Assembly (NCBI RefSeq): GCF_014202335.1
Contig: NZ_JACHGP010000013.1
Location: forward strand, 178,849 to 242,848
Source of the DNA: Mycobacterium sp. AZCC_0083
Lineage (GTDB): Bacteria; Actinomycetota; Actinomycetes; Mycobacteriales; Mycobacteriaceae
DNA length: 64,000 nucleotides
Direction of reading: 5' to 3'
A program made the position numbers and the translations under genes. The stretch's first letter is position 1; each line of letters starts with the position of its first letter. This document shows positions 25,396 to 34,019 of the stretch, piece by piece. The notes under the pieces were generated by a model, which was not told the origin of the DNA, made no database searches, and saw only the letters and a program-made list of their open reading frames with translations.

Positions 25396-27009
25396 CTATT
25401 CGTACACACCCTCCAGATACCACCTCCGCTGCCGGTAACACAGCAGCAGAGCGCAACCGGCGGTGTCGCCGTCACCGTCGAGCAGCACCTGCACCCGGGC
25501 CGTCCGTCCTGCCTTGGCCTGCGTGGGGACTTGCCCGGAGTCCCACCACCTTTCGTCGACCGGCCACGGGCCTGCCCACCAACTCAGCCTGCCCGTCCGG
25601 CTGCCGGCAGGTTTGAGCGCTGGGGCCGTCAGGCGCGCCGGATCGGCGGAGAAGAGGCCACGACCGGTCACCCGGACGGGGTTGCCGTCGGCGTCGAACA
25701 ACTCGACGGGATCGTCGAGCAGCACCGTCGGTGACGGCTCGGGCAGCTGCCCTGGCCAGGGTTGCCCTGGATCGGCTCGCGGCACCGCCTCGTCGCCCAG
25801 TGGGGTGAAGGTGATCCGTTCGGCAGGACCGCGACCGCCGCTGAGCACCGGCACCTGCACTGCCTCCTGTCCGAGCAGCCCCTGGACCCGCACCAGGGCC
25901 CGCCGGGCACGCAACCGGTCGTCGTCACCGGAGGAACCCCACAACGGCAACTGCAGCGCGGCAGCCGACACCACCTCCACCGGATCGAGTCTCAACACCG
26001 TGATCGGTGCGGTGGGCCGATCCTCTCGGCGACGGTTCAGCCAGCCGTCGAGTTGCCAGCGCACCCGATCGGCGGTGGCATCCTCGGTCAACGGCTCGGC
26101 GCACCGCCAGACCCGTTGCAGTTCTTCACCGTTGGCGGTGACGGCATGGATGGCCAGCCGGGTGCACCCGACCCCCGTCGCCTCCAGCCTGCGATGCAGC
26201 TCACCGGCCAGCGAGCGCCCCGCGAACGCGGCGGCGTCCACCCGGTCCACCGGCGGATCGCAATTCATCACGACGCCGAGATCCGCAGGCGACTCCTGGC
26301 CCGATGGGCCGCGGGTTGACTCGCCACGGGCGAACCGGTGGGCGGTGACCGCGTCGGCGCCGAACCGGGACGCCACGTCGGTGCGCAACAACGCGGCGAA
26401 CTGGCCAATGCTCCGGATGCCCATGCGCCACAACAGGTCCGCCAGATCCTCCCGACCGCGTTCGGCCAGGCTCGGCTCGGTGGCCAGCTGCCGGATCGAC
26501 AGCGTGGACAGGAACTGCGCGTCCCGCCCTGGTTCGACGATGCGTCCGGCACGGGCGGCGAAGACGGCGGTGGGCAACTGATCGGCGATGCCGACCTGAC
26601 ACTCCGCCCCTGCCGCGGCCACCGCGTCGACGAGTCGCTCCGAGGCGGACTGCTCGGACCCGAAGTAGCGGGCCGCCCCACGCACCGACAGGACCAACAG
26701 GCCCGGCCGCAATACCTCCGCGCGGGGCACGACCTCGTCCACCGCGGCCGTCACGCCTTCGAAGTGACGGGCGTCGCGGGCCGGATCGGCGGCCACCACG
26801 TGCAATTGCGGACACCGGGCCTGGGCCTCCCTGCGGCGCAACCCTCGCTTCACACCCGCCGCACGCGCGGACGCCGAGCAGGCCACCACGCGGTTGGCCA
26901 GGGTCACCGCCACGGGCTCGGTCGCGGGCAGGCCGGCCGCCGCCGCAGCGGCCACTGCAGGCCAGTCCATGCACCAGATGGCCAGCACCCTGGCGGCAGC
27001 GGGTGGCAC
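25396..27009 (-). CDS. imuB: Y-family polymerase-like mutasome protein ImuB
   Basis: The 537-residue protein is a UmuC-like Y-family polymerase homologue (RVLAIWCMDWPAVAAAAAAG at the start; little-finger and C-terminal extension follow). ImuB proteins lack the catalytic carboxylates and serve as hub that links DnaE2 to the beta clamp through a clamp-binding motif. GTG 27009 lies one base after the imuA' TAA, so the two are co-translated; frames further upstream run into imuA'. Orthologue of Rv3394c. The C-terminal part carries the RWYLEGVYE end typical of the family. Confidence 0.94.
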   Translation of the reverse strand: MPPAAARVLAIWCMDWPAVAAAAAAGLPATEPVAVTLANRVVACSASARAAGVKRGLRRREAQARCPQLHVVAADPARDARHFEGVTAAVDEVVPRAEVLRPGLLVLSVRGAARYFGSEQSASERLVDAVAAAGAECQVGIADQLPTAVFAARAGRIVEPGRDAQFLSTLSIRQLATEPSLAERGREDLADLLWRMGIRSIGQFAALLRTDVASRFGADAVTAHRFARGESTRGPSGQESPADLGVVMNCDPPVDRVDAAAFAGRSLAGELHRRLEATGVGCTRLAIHAVTANGEELQRVWRCAEPLTEDATADRVRWQLDGWLNRRREDRPTAPITVLRLDPVEVVSAAALQLPLWGSSGDDDRLRARRALVRVQGLLGQEAVQVPVLSGGRGPAERITFTPLGDEAVPRADPGQPWPGQLPEPSPTVLLDDPVELFDADGNPVRVTGRGLFSADPARLTAPALKPAGSRTGRLSWWAGPWPVDERWWDSGQVPTQAKAGRTARVQVLLDGDGDTAGCALLLCYRQRRWYLEGVYE

Positions 27010-27010
27010 G

Positions 27011-27718
27011 TTATCCGCCCACCGTGCGGACGGGACCGACGAACCGGCCCCCCGCCCTGGTGGCCAGCCGCACCCGGCTGATCCGCCCGCAGCCCGGGAT
27101 GGGCGCACCACCGCCCGCGCCCGTTACCTCGTACCCGCTGACCCTGGCCTCCAGCCGGGCCGACGCCCCTGGCCAGTCGCCCCCGGTGACAAGCAGGGTG
27201 CACCCCTTCTGCCGTGCCCTGGCCGTCACCGCCCGCGCCCTGGTCGGCGGCACCGACCGACCGCCAAGCCCGAGCACCACCAGATCCAGTCCGTCCATCA
27301 ACACCGCGGCCACCTCGACCGGATCGCCCCCTGGATCGGGGATGACCGCGAGCCTGCTCAGGTCGGCACCCATCTCGACGGCCGCAAGCAGACCCACCTC
27401 GGGGTGGCCGACGATCGCCGCGTGCCCACCAGCCGCCGTCACCGCCGCCACCATGCCCAGTAACAGCGACCGGGCGCCCGACAGCACGGCCACCGAACCC
27501 CTTGGCAACGACGCGGGCAGCAGATCCGCCATCGAATCCGGAAGCGGCAGCAAAGTTTCCGAGTCGGGCAACGGGGTGTTCGACGGCATGGCCCCGCGCC
27601 GGGTCGACGCGGCCGTACCGGACCCCTTCCCGGACATCATCGCCATCTTGCGGCGCAGGTGTTCTACCTGCTCAGCACGGCTTTCCCCACTCCGGTCCAG
27701 GCTCACAGCCGCGGTCAC
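27011..27718 (-). CDS. imuA': Mutasome accessory protein ImuA'
   Basis: A 235-residue RecA-fold-like protein, orthologue of Rv3395c. It contains LPRGSVAVLSGARSLLLGMV and a second conserved strand GLDLVVLGLGGRSVPPTRAR. ImuA' interacts with ImuB and is required for DnaE2-dependent mutagenesis. GTG 27718 is chosen because GGGAGGT lies 6 bases upstream; the longer open frame would start upstream of the SOS box. The SOS box is about 38 bases before the start. Confidence 0.92.
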   Translation of the reverse strand: MTAAVSLDRSGESRAEQVEHLRRKMAMMSGKGSGTAASTRRGAMPSNTPLPDSETLLPLPDSMADLLPASLPRGSVAVLSGARSLLLGMVAAVTAAGGHAAIVGHPEVGLLAAVEMGADLSRLAVIPDPGGDPVEVAAVLMDGLDLVVLGLGGRSVPPTRARAVTARARQKGCTLLVTGGDWPGASARLEARVSGYEVTGAGGGAPIPGCGRISRVRLATRAGGRFVGPVRTVGG

Positions 27719-27755
27719 AGCAGCACCTCCCGCACCATCCGGCCCAGCAGTTATT

Positions 27756-27771
27756 TCGAACGTTTGTTCGA
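27756..27771. promoter_or_regulatory. SOS box (LexA site) for imuA'-imuB
   Basis: TCGAACGTTTGTTCGA matches the mycobacterial LexA consensus TCGAAC-N4-GTTCGA at every fixed position. It controls the imuA'-imuB operon and equals the dnaE2 box apart from the spacer. Confidence 0.95.
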
Positions 27772-28045
27772 TATGACGAGTAAACACTCGCCCTCCGACA
27801 CCGTCAAGCGGATCCGGTCCCGCCCCGGGAGTTTCTGACGGACTCGTGACTCTGCTAGGGAACGACTGTGCGTCCGTCTGACCAGTACGTTAGAGTTTCA
27901 GCCATCGGAACCCACTTCGGGATGGGGCCGGTGTATGAGCCGTGGGCGCGCATCAGCCCGATGCAGGCCACGGACCGTACGGAATCGCTGCGCGATTCGC
28001 CGAAGACCATGTGTTCGCTTACTCGGGGATAGTAAAGGACTCAAA
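27772..28045. promoter_or_regulatory. Divergent spacer between imuA' and the lipoprotein gene
   Basis: Together with the imuA' leader (27719-27771) this is a stretch of 327 bases without a gene. Apart from the SOS box I see only a likely promoter for the + strand lipoprotein; GTAAAGG at 28032-28038 could serve as its ribosome site. No further dyad was found. Confidence 0.4.
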
Positions 28046-28303
28046 ATGAGGTCAAATCGTCTGGCTCGTCGCATTGCGGCGGCCGTGGGCGGTACTGCAA
28101 TCGTCGCGATGGTCGGGCTGACCGCCGCGTGCGGTGGCGGGGAGAAGGCTCCCGAAACGTCGACCACAACGACCACCACCACACCGTCGTCATCGGCAAC
28201 GGTGTCGCCGACCGAGAAGTCGATCAACCCCACCGGCGGCAATCTGTTCACGCCTCCGGTCAAGGCGCCAGCCGCGCCGACGGCCATTCCTGGCGACAAC
28301 TGA
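28046..28303 (+). CDS. Small Thr-rich lipoprotein (Rv3395A-like position)
   Basis: An 85-residue protein with Arg-rich start MRSNRLARRIAAAVGG, hydrophobic core and lipobox LTAAC (Cys29). The mature part is only 57 residues and is dominated by Thr/Ser/Pro (a run of seven Thr) and ends with PTAIPGDN, so it is likely a flexible cell-surface peptide. ATG 28046 has AAAGG upstream. It sits where a small membrane protein gene (Rv3395A) lies in M. tuberculosis. Function unknown. Confidence 0.75.
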   Translation: MRSNRLARRIAAAVGGTAIVAMVGLTAACGGGEKAPETSTTTTTTTPSSSATVSPTEKSINPTGGNLFTPPVKAPAAPTAIPGDN

Positions 28304-28342
28304 CATCGCGCGGTCTCGGGAGTCAACGCTTCTCATCTCCTT

Positions 28343-28365
28343 GGAATTGCCAAGGCGGCAATTCC
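28343..28365 (+). other. Hairpin directly before the sedolisin start codon
   Basis: GGAATTGCC (28343-28351) pairs perfectly with GGCAATTCC (28357-28365) around AAGGC, ending 7 bases before ATG 28373. It may end the lipoprotein mRNA or mask the GAGG ribosome site of the protease gene; an operator is also possible. Confidence 0.55.
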
Positions 28366-28372
28366 TTCGAGG

Positions 28373-30055
28373 ATGACTCCCGAGACCATGCGACACCGTT
28401 CCACGCAAATGGTTCGAACGCCGTCGCACAACGTGACAGCACTTCCCGGTCGCCACACCAGACCAGGGCACTGGTTCCTGATCCTGGTTGCGGCGGCCGT
28501 GCTGATGCTTGCCTCGGATCTGCGACTCCCCACGGGAGCTGGAACGGCCGCTGAGATCGGCGGCCCGTTCGCGTTGTTGCTTGCTGCGTCGACCGATCTC
28601 GGTCCCGCGCGCGGCAACCACGTCCAACTCACCGCCACCCTGCACGACCCAACCAGCCCGGATGCGCTGATCGGCTGGGCGGGCGAACACGGTCTCTCCG
28701 TGCGCTGGCAACCCGGTGATGACTGGGCGATCCTCGAGGGTAGACCCGAAAGTGTCTCGCGTGCACTGGAAGTCGAGGTTCACGACTACCGGGGTCAACG
28801 CGGGCAGGAGTTCTACGCCTCACCCCAGCAGCCCGAGGTGCCACCGCCGTTGCGCACCGAGGTCACCGAACTCGGCCGAATCCTCAGCTACACACCACAT
28901 CACGAGTCGCGGCCGCACATCCTGCCGTTGGACGTACCCGACCGCGGATTGACCCCCGCCGCGTTGCTCACCACCTACAACGCGGCCGGACTCGCACGAA
29001 ACGGCTTCACCGGCAAGGGCACCACGATCGTCGTCTTCGCGTTCAACGGCTACGCCCAGTCCGACCTCGACACGTTCGCGACGACGTTCGGGCTGCCCAA
29101 GTTCACGCCGACCGTCGTCGGCGATACGTTGCCCGAGCCGTACGGCGAAACCACGATGGATCTCGAAGTCGCACATGCGATTGCGCCCGATGCCAAGAAG
29201 GTCGTCGTCAACGCCCGTCCAACGGTGCAGGGCGACGGCGGCTACGTGAAGATCGGTCAGATGCTCGAGGACACCGAGCGGCAGTTTCCTGGCGCGATAT
29301 GGAGCTTCTCGATCGGCTGGGGCTGCGACAAGCTGGCCACCGCCGCGGACCTGGCACCGGTGCGGTCCGCCCTTGCCAACGCACATTCGCACGGCACCAC
29401 GGCGTTCGACGCCAGCGGCGACCTCGCCGGCCTGGAGTGCAAGGGCGGAGACGACTGGGACTCCCCACCAGGGCAGTCCGACATCGGACTGGATTCCGTT
29501 GCCTCAGTTCCCGAGATGACCAGCGTGGGCGGCACCACCCTGTCCACCGACAACAGCGGCGTGTGGCTTGCCGAGCAGGCCTGGTTCGACGTTCCGCTGT
29601 CCCAGGGCACCGGCGGCGGGCTCTCATCGCTGTTCGATCTGCCGCCGTGGCAACGCGGGGCCTCGACTCAGGTTGTGCCCGAACGCAATACGGGTAAGCG
29701 GATGACGCCTGACATCTCCGCCGTTGCCGACCCCTTCACCGGGGTGAAGATCGTGCTCAACGGCGACACCGTGGTCGGCGGCGGCACCTCGCAGTCGGCC
29801 CCCATCATGGCGGGCCTTGCCGCGGTGATGACGCAGTTCCTCAAGGCCAACGGCGGCAGGGAGATCGGCGACATCAATCCCCTGCTGTACCGCATGGCCC
29901 AGGGCGCCATGCTTCCCGGCTTCCGCGACGTGACCCTCGGCGGAAACGCAGTCGACACCGCCGGGCCGGGCTTCGACCTGGTCAGCGGACTCGGCACCCC
30001 CGACGTCGAGAACCTTGCCCGCAATCTGCTCGTCCTGCAGAGGATCAACCAATGA
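28373..30055 (+). CDS. Membrane-anchored sedolisin-family (S53) serine-carboxyl protease
   Basis: The 560-residue protein has an N-terminal membrane anchor (about residues 33-48), a prodomain to about 180, then a sedolisin catalytic domain. Catalytic residues can be placed: Glu259 and Asp263 in GETTMDLEVAHAIAP, the oxyanion Asp350 in FDASGD, and Ser473 in GGGTSQSAPIMA. A calcium-site segment FRDVTLGGN and a closing Asp/Gly loop are near the end. S53 enzymes are acid-active endopeptidases, self-processed from the prodomain, so it should act outside the membrane. The stop overlaps the next gene by 4 bases. Starts at 28388 and 28409 are also in frame. Target unknown. Confidence 0.9.
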   Translation: MTPETMRHRSTQMVRTPSHNVTALPGRHTRPGHWFLILVAAAVLMLASDLRLPTGAGTAAEIGGPFALLLAASTDLGPARGNHVQLTATLHDPTSPDALIGWAGEHGLSVRWQPGDDWAILEGRPESVSRALEVEVHDYRGQRGQEFYASPQQPEVPPPLRTEVTELGRILSYTPHHESRPHILPLDVPDRGLTPAALLTTYNAAGLARNGFTGKGTTIVVFAFNGYAQSDLDTFATTFGLPKFTPTVVGDTLPEPYGETTMDLEVAHAIAPDAKKVVVNARPTVQGDGGYVKIGQMLEDTERQFPGAIWSFSIGWGCDKLATAADLAPVRSALANAHSHGTTAFDASGDLAGLECKGGDDWDSPPGQSDIGLDSVASVPEMTSVGGTTLSTDNSGVWLAEQAWFDVPLSQGTGGGLSSLFDLPPWQRGASTQVVPERNTGKRMTPDISAVADPFTGVKIVLNGDTVVGGGTSQSAPIMAGLAAVMTQFLKANGGREIGDINPLLYRMAQGAMLPGFRDVTLGGNAVDTAGPGFDLVSGLGTPDVENLARNLLVLQRINQ

Positions 30056-31281
30056 GCACAGAGTCTGAAACCGACGGCCCCGCACCCGGCACTGTGGAGT
30101 GTGCGGTGTGCCGAACCGACGTCCCCGCAGGCGAGTATTGCGGCCTGTGCGGGGACCACCTGACCGAGCACCGCGACAAGGGGGCGAAGTGGCTGCGGGT
30201 CCGGGCCTACAGCGCATCACCCGGTGAGCACCTGCTGAGACCGAACATCGTCAGTACGCTCTTCCCCCACTTGGCGCCCAGCTCGCGGCTGCCGTTCCTG
30301 ACGGGCCTGGGGCTGATCTTCGCCGCCCTGATCGCCACCACCATGCTGCGCCTACCCGCCGCACTGATCACCGTTGCCGCGCTCGGACTGCCCCTGCTGT
30401 TCCTCATCTATCTGCAGGAGTCCGACGTCTATCGCGACGTGCCGACCTCGACCCTGGTGGTGACGGCCGGGCTCGGCATCGGCCTCGGCGTCGGATGGGT
30501 ACTCCTGACCGGCGCGATGGTGGCCCAGGCCTACGACGTCGGATTGGGCATGGGCATCGCCGGATCCCGGATCCTTCGCGACGGGCTTGGGGTGCCGATC
30601 GGCGGCTTGCTGCTCATGCTCGTCCCGGCTCTGTTGGTGCGGCTGGTGCGGCCGGGACCGCGAGAATCCTTGGACGGCTTCGCCATCGGAGCATTGGGTG
30701 CCCTGATGTTCACCGCCGCCGCGCAGATGACCCGGCTGGCGCCCCAGTTCGCGGGCGGCATGGTCGCGCGAGCAAGGCCGATGGAGGGTCTGTTCGTCGA
30801 GGCAGGCATTCGTGGCGTCGCCGTGCCGTTGACCGCGGCCGCGGTGGGTGGCCTCATCGGCACCGCCCTGTGGTTCACCCGCCCGCCGAACAAGAAACAC
30901 CAGCACCGCAACTACGTTCGCGTCGCCCTGACTCTCTTCGCCCTTGCAGTGATGGCGATGTACGCCGGGCTGGGTCTCGTCGACGTCGCGCGGTTCCCCC
31001 AAAGCCTGCAGCTCGCACTGCATCTCGTGGTGACGGCCGTGGCAGTGCTCGCGTTGCGCGTCGGACTGCACCTTGCGCTGCTGCACGAGGCGCACGACGA
31101 GATCCTGTCCGATGAACCACTGCTGTGTCCGCACTGCGGTCACGTCGTGCCCGACATGGCCTTCTGCGTAGCCTGCGGCGCGGCAACGCGAGCATCGTCA
31201 CGATCGTCTCGGCAGGCGCGACGTGACACCCGGCCCGTTCGGACCGATGCCGGACCGGCGCCAGCGGAAGAACCGCAGTGA
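30052..31281 (+). CDS. Polytopic membrane protein with zinc ribbons at both ends
   Basis: The 409-residue protein starts in an ATGA overlap with the protease gene. Zinc-ribbon cysteines are in VECAVCRTDVPAGEYCGLCG (residues 16-35) and again in LLCPHCGHVVPDMAFCVACG near residue 362-381. Between them lie about eight hydrophobic segments (for example FLTGLGLIFAALIATTMLRL and VRVALTLFALAVMAMYAGLG). I found no PrsW, rhomboid or other catalytic motif. The double zinc-ribbon suggests cytoplasmic protein-protein contacts on either side of a membrane core. Family not recognised. Confidence 0.8.
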   Translation: MSTESETDGPAPGTVECAVCRTDVPAGEYCGLCGDHLTEHRDKGAKWLRVRAYSASPGEHLLRPNIVSTLFPHLAPSSRLPFLTGLGLIFAALIATTMLRLPAALITVAALGLPLLFLIYLQESDVYRDVPTSTLVVTAGLGIGLGVGWVLLTGAMVAQAYDVGLGMGIAGSRILRDGLGVPIGGLLLMLVPALLVRLVRPGPRESLDGFAIGALGALMFTAAAQMTRLAPQFAGGMVARARPMEGLFVEAGIRGVAVPLTAAAVGGLIGTALWFTRPPNKKHQHRNYVRVALTLFALAVMAMYAGLGLVDVARFPQSLQLALHLVVTAVAVLALRVGLHLALLHEAHDEILSDEPLLCPHCGHVVPDMAFCVACGAATRASSRSSRQARRDTRPVRTDAGPAPAEEPQ

Positions 31282-31997
31282 CGACGATCGCTCCCGGCTA
31301 CTCCACGCACGCCGGAACCTACACCGTCCCAATCCAACCGAAGACCACGCATCGACGGCTGCTGATCGTCTGGGTGGGCGCCATCGCCCTCGTCGCCGCG
31401 GGCCTCGTCGCCATGTCGGGTGCCATGGAGAAACCGTCGGCGCGGTACATGTGCCCACCCCAATGCGGGCGGCCGCCGATCGGTGAGCCCGTCACCATCA
31501 ACCCCAGGTTCACCTCGCCCGACGGGGCGTTCTCGGTCGCCTATCCCGCCGAAGGTGCGGCCTACAAGATCACCAAGAACCCCAATGGCGTGACGGCCGA
31601 TCTGCTCGCAGGCGACGGCGGCACCATGCGGCTCTTCAGTGAGCCCGCTGCAGGCCGTTCCCCCAAGGACATCGCCACCGCGCTGGTCAACAAGACCTTC
31701 CCCGACACCAAGACCGCCTACCAAATTCCCAACACGATGGTCGGCTACCGTCCAGGTTTTGGCATGGTCGCCGACTGCTGGCCGCAAGGCTCGACGGCGA
31801 GTTACTCGCGCATGCGGGTGATCGTGATGGTCGCGGTGAAGGACGACCTCGCCCTCGTCGCAGGCGCAGTGGGCCCGTACCACGCATTCGGCCCCGACTT
31901 CGGCTCGGGCAAGCCGTCGGCGGCCAACCTGCAGATCGCCCTGGACATGGGCAAATACGTCAATAGCTTCAGCTGGCGCGGCGACCCACTGCGCTAA
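31278..31997 (+). CDS. Single-pass membrane/exported protein of unknown function
   Basis: A 239-residue protein beginning in a GTGA overlap with the zinc-ribbon gene. One membrane span (RLLIVWVGAIALVAAGLVAM, residues 27-46) is followed by a cysteine-bearing segment YMCPPQCGRPP and a beta-rich extracytoplasmic domain that opens FTSPDGAFSVAYPAE, resembling LpqN/PsbP-like folds. It would be exposed to the same compartment as the sedolisin, and could be its substrate, inhibitor or partner (inference). Family not recognised. Confidence 0.78.
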   Translation: MTTIAPGYSTHAGTYTVPIQPKTTHRRLLIVWVGAIALVAAGLVAMSGAMEKPSARYMCPPQCGRPPIGEPVTINPRFTSPDGAFSVAYPAEGAAYKITKNPNGVTADLLAGDGGTMRLFSEPAAGRSPKDIATALVNKTFPDTKTAYQIPNTMVGYRPGFGMVADCWPQGSTASYSRMRVIVMVAVKDDLALVAGAVGPYHAFGPDFGSGKPSAANLQIALDMGKYVNSFSWRGDPLR

Positions 31998-32044
31998 CAA
32001 CGCCCCTTTCGGCACCGTGATCGGAACCTCACATCTCTGACTGT

Positions 32045-32062
32045 TGACATTGACAAATGTCA
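32045..32062. promoter_or_regulatory. Dyad operator over a TTGACA promoter element
   Basis: TGACATT (32045-32051) and AATGTCA (32056-32062) are perfect inverted repeats around GACA. Two TTGACA hexamers (32044-32049 and 32050-32055) overlap it. It precedes the hydrolase/SDR/ferritin-like/BVMO/MerR cluster, so it is a repressor site candidate. Confidence 0.7.
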
Positions 32063-32108
32063 CCAATTGCTGTTGTACTCAGCGGACGCTTCGATGAGGA
32101 GGTCTGCG

Positions 32109-33149
32109 ATGCCTGCCCGAACGGCTCTGACCGGCACGGATGTACCGGAGTTGATCTCCCGTCGCTTCGCTCGCCCCGGGCGCGGCTCGATCCGAGCCCG
32201 CGGCGCGGCCGCGGTGAGCAGCCTGACCCTGCGTCAGCTCAGCGCGGTACTGCCCCCAGAGCGCGCGTGGGGACTGTGGGCGTCGCGCCAGATCGTCGCC
32301 AGAGTGATGGACACCTTCGGCCCCTCGCTGTCGGGTACAAGCGTCGAGCACGTCGACGTGCGCCTGGCCGACGGCCGACGAGTGGTCGGAGAATGGGTAC
32401 GCGGTGCCGGCGTCGAGCCTGGCGGTGACAGCGCCATCTACTTCCTGCACGGCAGCGGGTACGCCCTGTGCTCGCCACGGACCCACCGCCGACTGACGGC
32501 TTGGCTGTCCCGCCTCACCGGGCTGCCCGTGTTCTCCGTCGACTACCGACTGGCTCCCCGGTACCGATTCCCCACTGCCGCCGACGACGTCCGCGCGGGC
32601 TGGGACTGGCTGTGCACAGAGCAGAAGCTGGCACCGGACCGGATCTTCATCGCCGGCGATTCCGCCGGCGGACACCTCGCCGTCGACCTGCTGTTGCAAC
32701 CCGACGTCGCGCATCCCGCCGGTGTGGCGTTGTTCTCCCCGCTGGTGGACCTGACCTTCGGACTCGCTCGTGCCAGGGAGCAGCTGCGCCGCGATCCGGC
32801 GATCCGTGCGGTCGATGCTGCGAAGCTGATCGGGTTGTACTGCGCGGGAACCGATGTCACGCACCCCCGACTCACCCTCGACGTGGTCGGCGGGCGCAGG
32901 CTGCCACCAATGTTGATCCAGGCGGGCGGTGGCGAGATGCTGGTGGCCGATGCCCGCAGGCTCGCCAAGGACGTCACCGCGGCCGGTGGCGACTGCGAGC
33001 TGCAGGTCTGGCCCGACCAGGTGCACGTCTTCCAGGCGTTGCCACGGCTCACCCCCGAGGCCAAACCCGCCATGCGGCAGGTGGCGGCGTTCGTGGCGAA
33101 GTCGTTGCGGGCGAGCGCAATCCACGCAATGACGGAAGAAGCATCGTGA
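32109..33149 (+). CDS. Alpha/beta hydrolase of the hormone-sensitive-lipase family
   Basis: A 346-residue HSL-type esterase. The oxyanion motif reads YFLHGSGYALCSP (HGSG instead of HGGG), the nucleophile elbow GDSAGGHLAVDL, and the acid/His region QVWPDQVHVFQ. ATG 32109 follows GAGGAGG at 32095-32101; upstream in-frame ATGs have no site. It opens a cluster with GTGA/close spacing to the SDR. LipR/LipN-type esterases hydrolyse lipid or ester products of Baeyer-Villiger oxidation, which fits the monooxygenase four genes on (inference). Confidence 0.9.
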   Translation: MPARTALTGTDVPELISRRFARPGRGSIRARGAAAVSSLTLRQLSAVLPPERAWGLWASRQIVARVMDTFGPSLSGTSVEHVDVRLADGRRVVGEWVRGAGVEPGGDSAIYFLHGSGYALCSPRTHRRLTAWLSRLTGLPVFSVDYRLAPRYRFPTAADDVRAGWDWLCTEQKLAPDRIFIAGDSAGGHLAVDLLLQPDVAHPAGVALFSPLVDLTFGLARAREQLRRDPAIRAVDAAKLIGLYCAGTDVTHPRLTLDVVGGRRLPPMLIQAGGGEMLVADARRLAKDVTAAGGDCELQVWPDQVHVFQALPRLTPEAKPAMRQVAAFVAKSLRASAIHAMTEEAS

Positions 33150-34010
33150 ACCTCTTCGGATCCTCGCCCAAGCGCAGCCGCGAGGCCGACGCGGTCATCA
33201 CCGGAGTGGGTAGCGGCATCGGCGCGGCGTTCGCCATCGAACTGGCCAAGCGCAGCGGCAGGGTCGTGTGCAGCGATGTCGACGAAGTCACCGCTCAAGC
33301 CACGGCGGACGCCATCACCGATGGCGGGGGCGATGCGACGGCCATGCGCTGCGACGTGTCCTCGATCGACGACGTCACGCAACTGGCCAAGCACGCGCAG
33401 TCATGGTTCGGCGGACCTCCGAGTCTGGTGATCAACAACGCCGGGGTCGGCGCAGGCGGCACGCCCATCGGCGAGGCCGACCTCGACGACTGGAACTGGG
33501 TGCTTGGCATCAACCTTTGGGGCCCGATCCACGGCTGCCATGTGTTCGCACCGATCCTCCGCGAGGCAGGCCGACCAGCCGGGATCATCAACGTCGCCTC
33601 GGCCGCGGCCTTCGGCGCTGCACCCGGCATGGCCGCCTACAACGTCAGCAAGGCAGGGGTGCTCTCCCTATCCGAGACGCTGGCCGCCGAACTGTCGGGC
33701 ACCGGAATCAACGTCACCGTCCTGTGCCCGACGTTCGTCAAGACCAACATCGTCGCGTCGGGCCGCATCAGCGACGAGTCGACCCAGCTGGCCGACCGGC
33801 TCATGCGCTGGATCGGCTTCGGCGATCGCAGGCGTCCCAACGCAATTCTCGCCTGAGCGGGTGGCCCGAATGTGCCTGGATACCCACGACCGCGGCGGCC
33901 TCTACTGCATGCCGCAACCCGACGCCAGGATCGGTTGGGGCATCAAACGTTTCACCCCGACGCTGTACACCCGCGCCGTCGGTCTGACCACCCGCGTGAC
34001 GACACCTTAG
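33146..34010 (+). pseudogene. Short-chain dehydrogenase with a +1 frameshift near the 3' end
   Basis: GTG 33146 overlaps the hydrolase stop (GTGA). The frame gives a classical SDR (VITGVGSGIGAAFAIELAKR; NNAGVG; YNVSK) up to TGA 33854-33856, 236 residues. In the next frame, coding-quality sequence continues from about 33840 (SPERVARMCLDTHDRGGLYC onwards) to TAG 34008-34010, 52 more residues that look like the natural C-terminus. So one base too many (or two too few) lies between about 33800 and 33850. It may be a real inactivating change, an assembly error, or the 236-residue form may still work since the active site is intact. Confidence 0.75.
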
Positions 34011-34019
34011 GAGATCGGA

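Noticed and set aside
30052..31281. Possible PrsW-type intramembrane protease next to the sedolisin
   Set aside because: No conserved Glu-Glu or His motifs in the membrane spans; only zinc ribbons can be supported.
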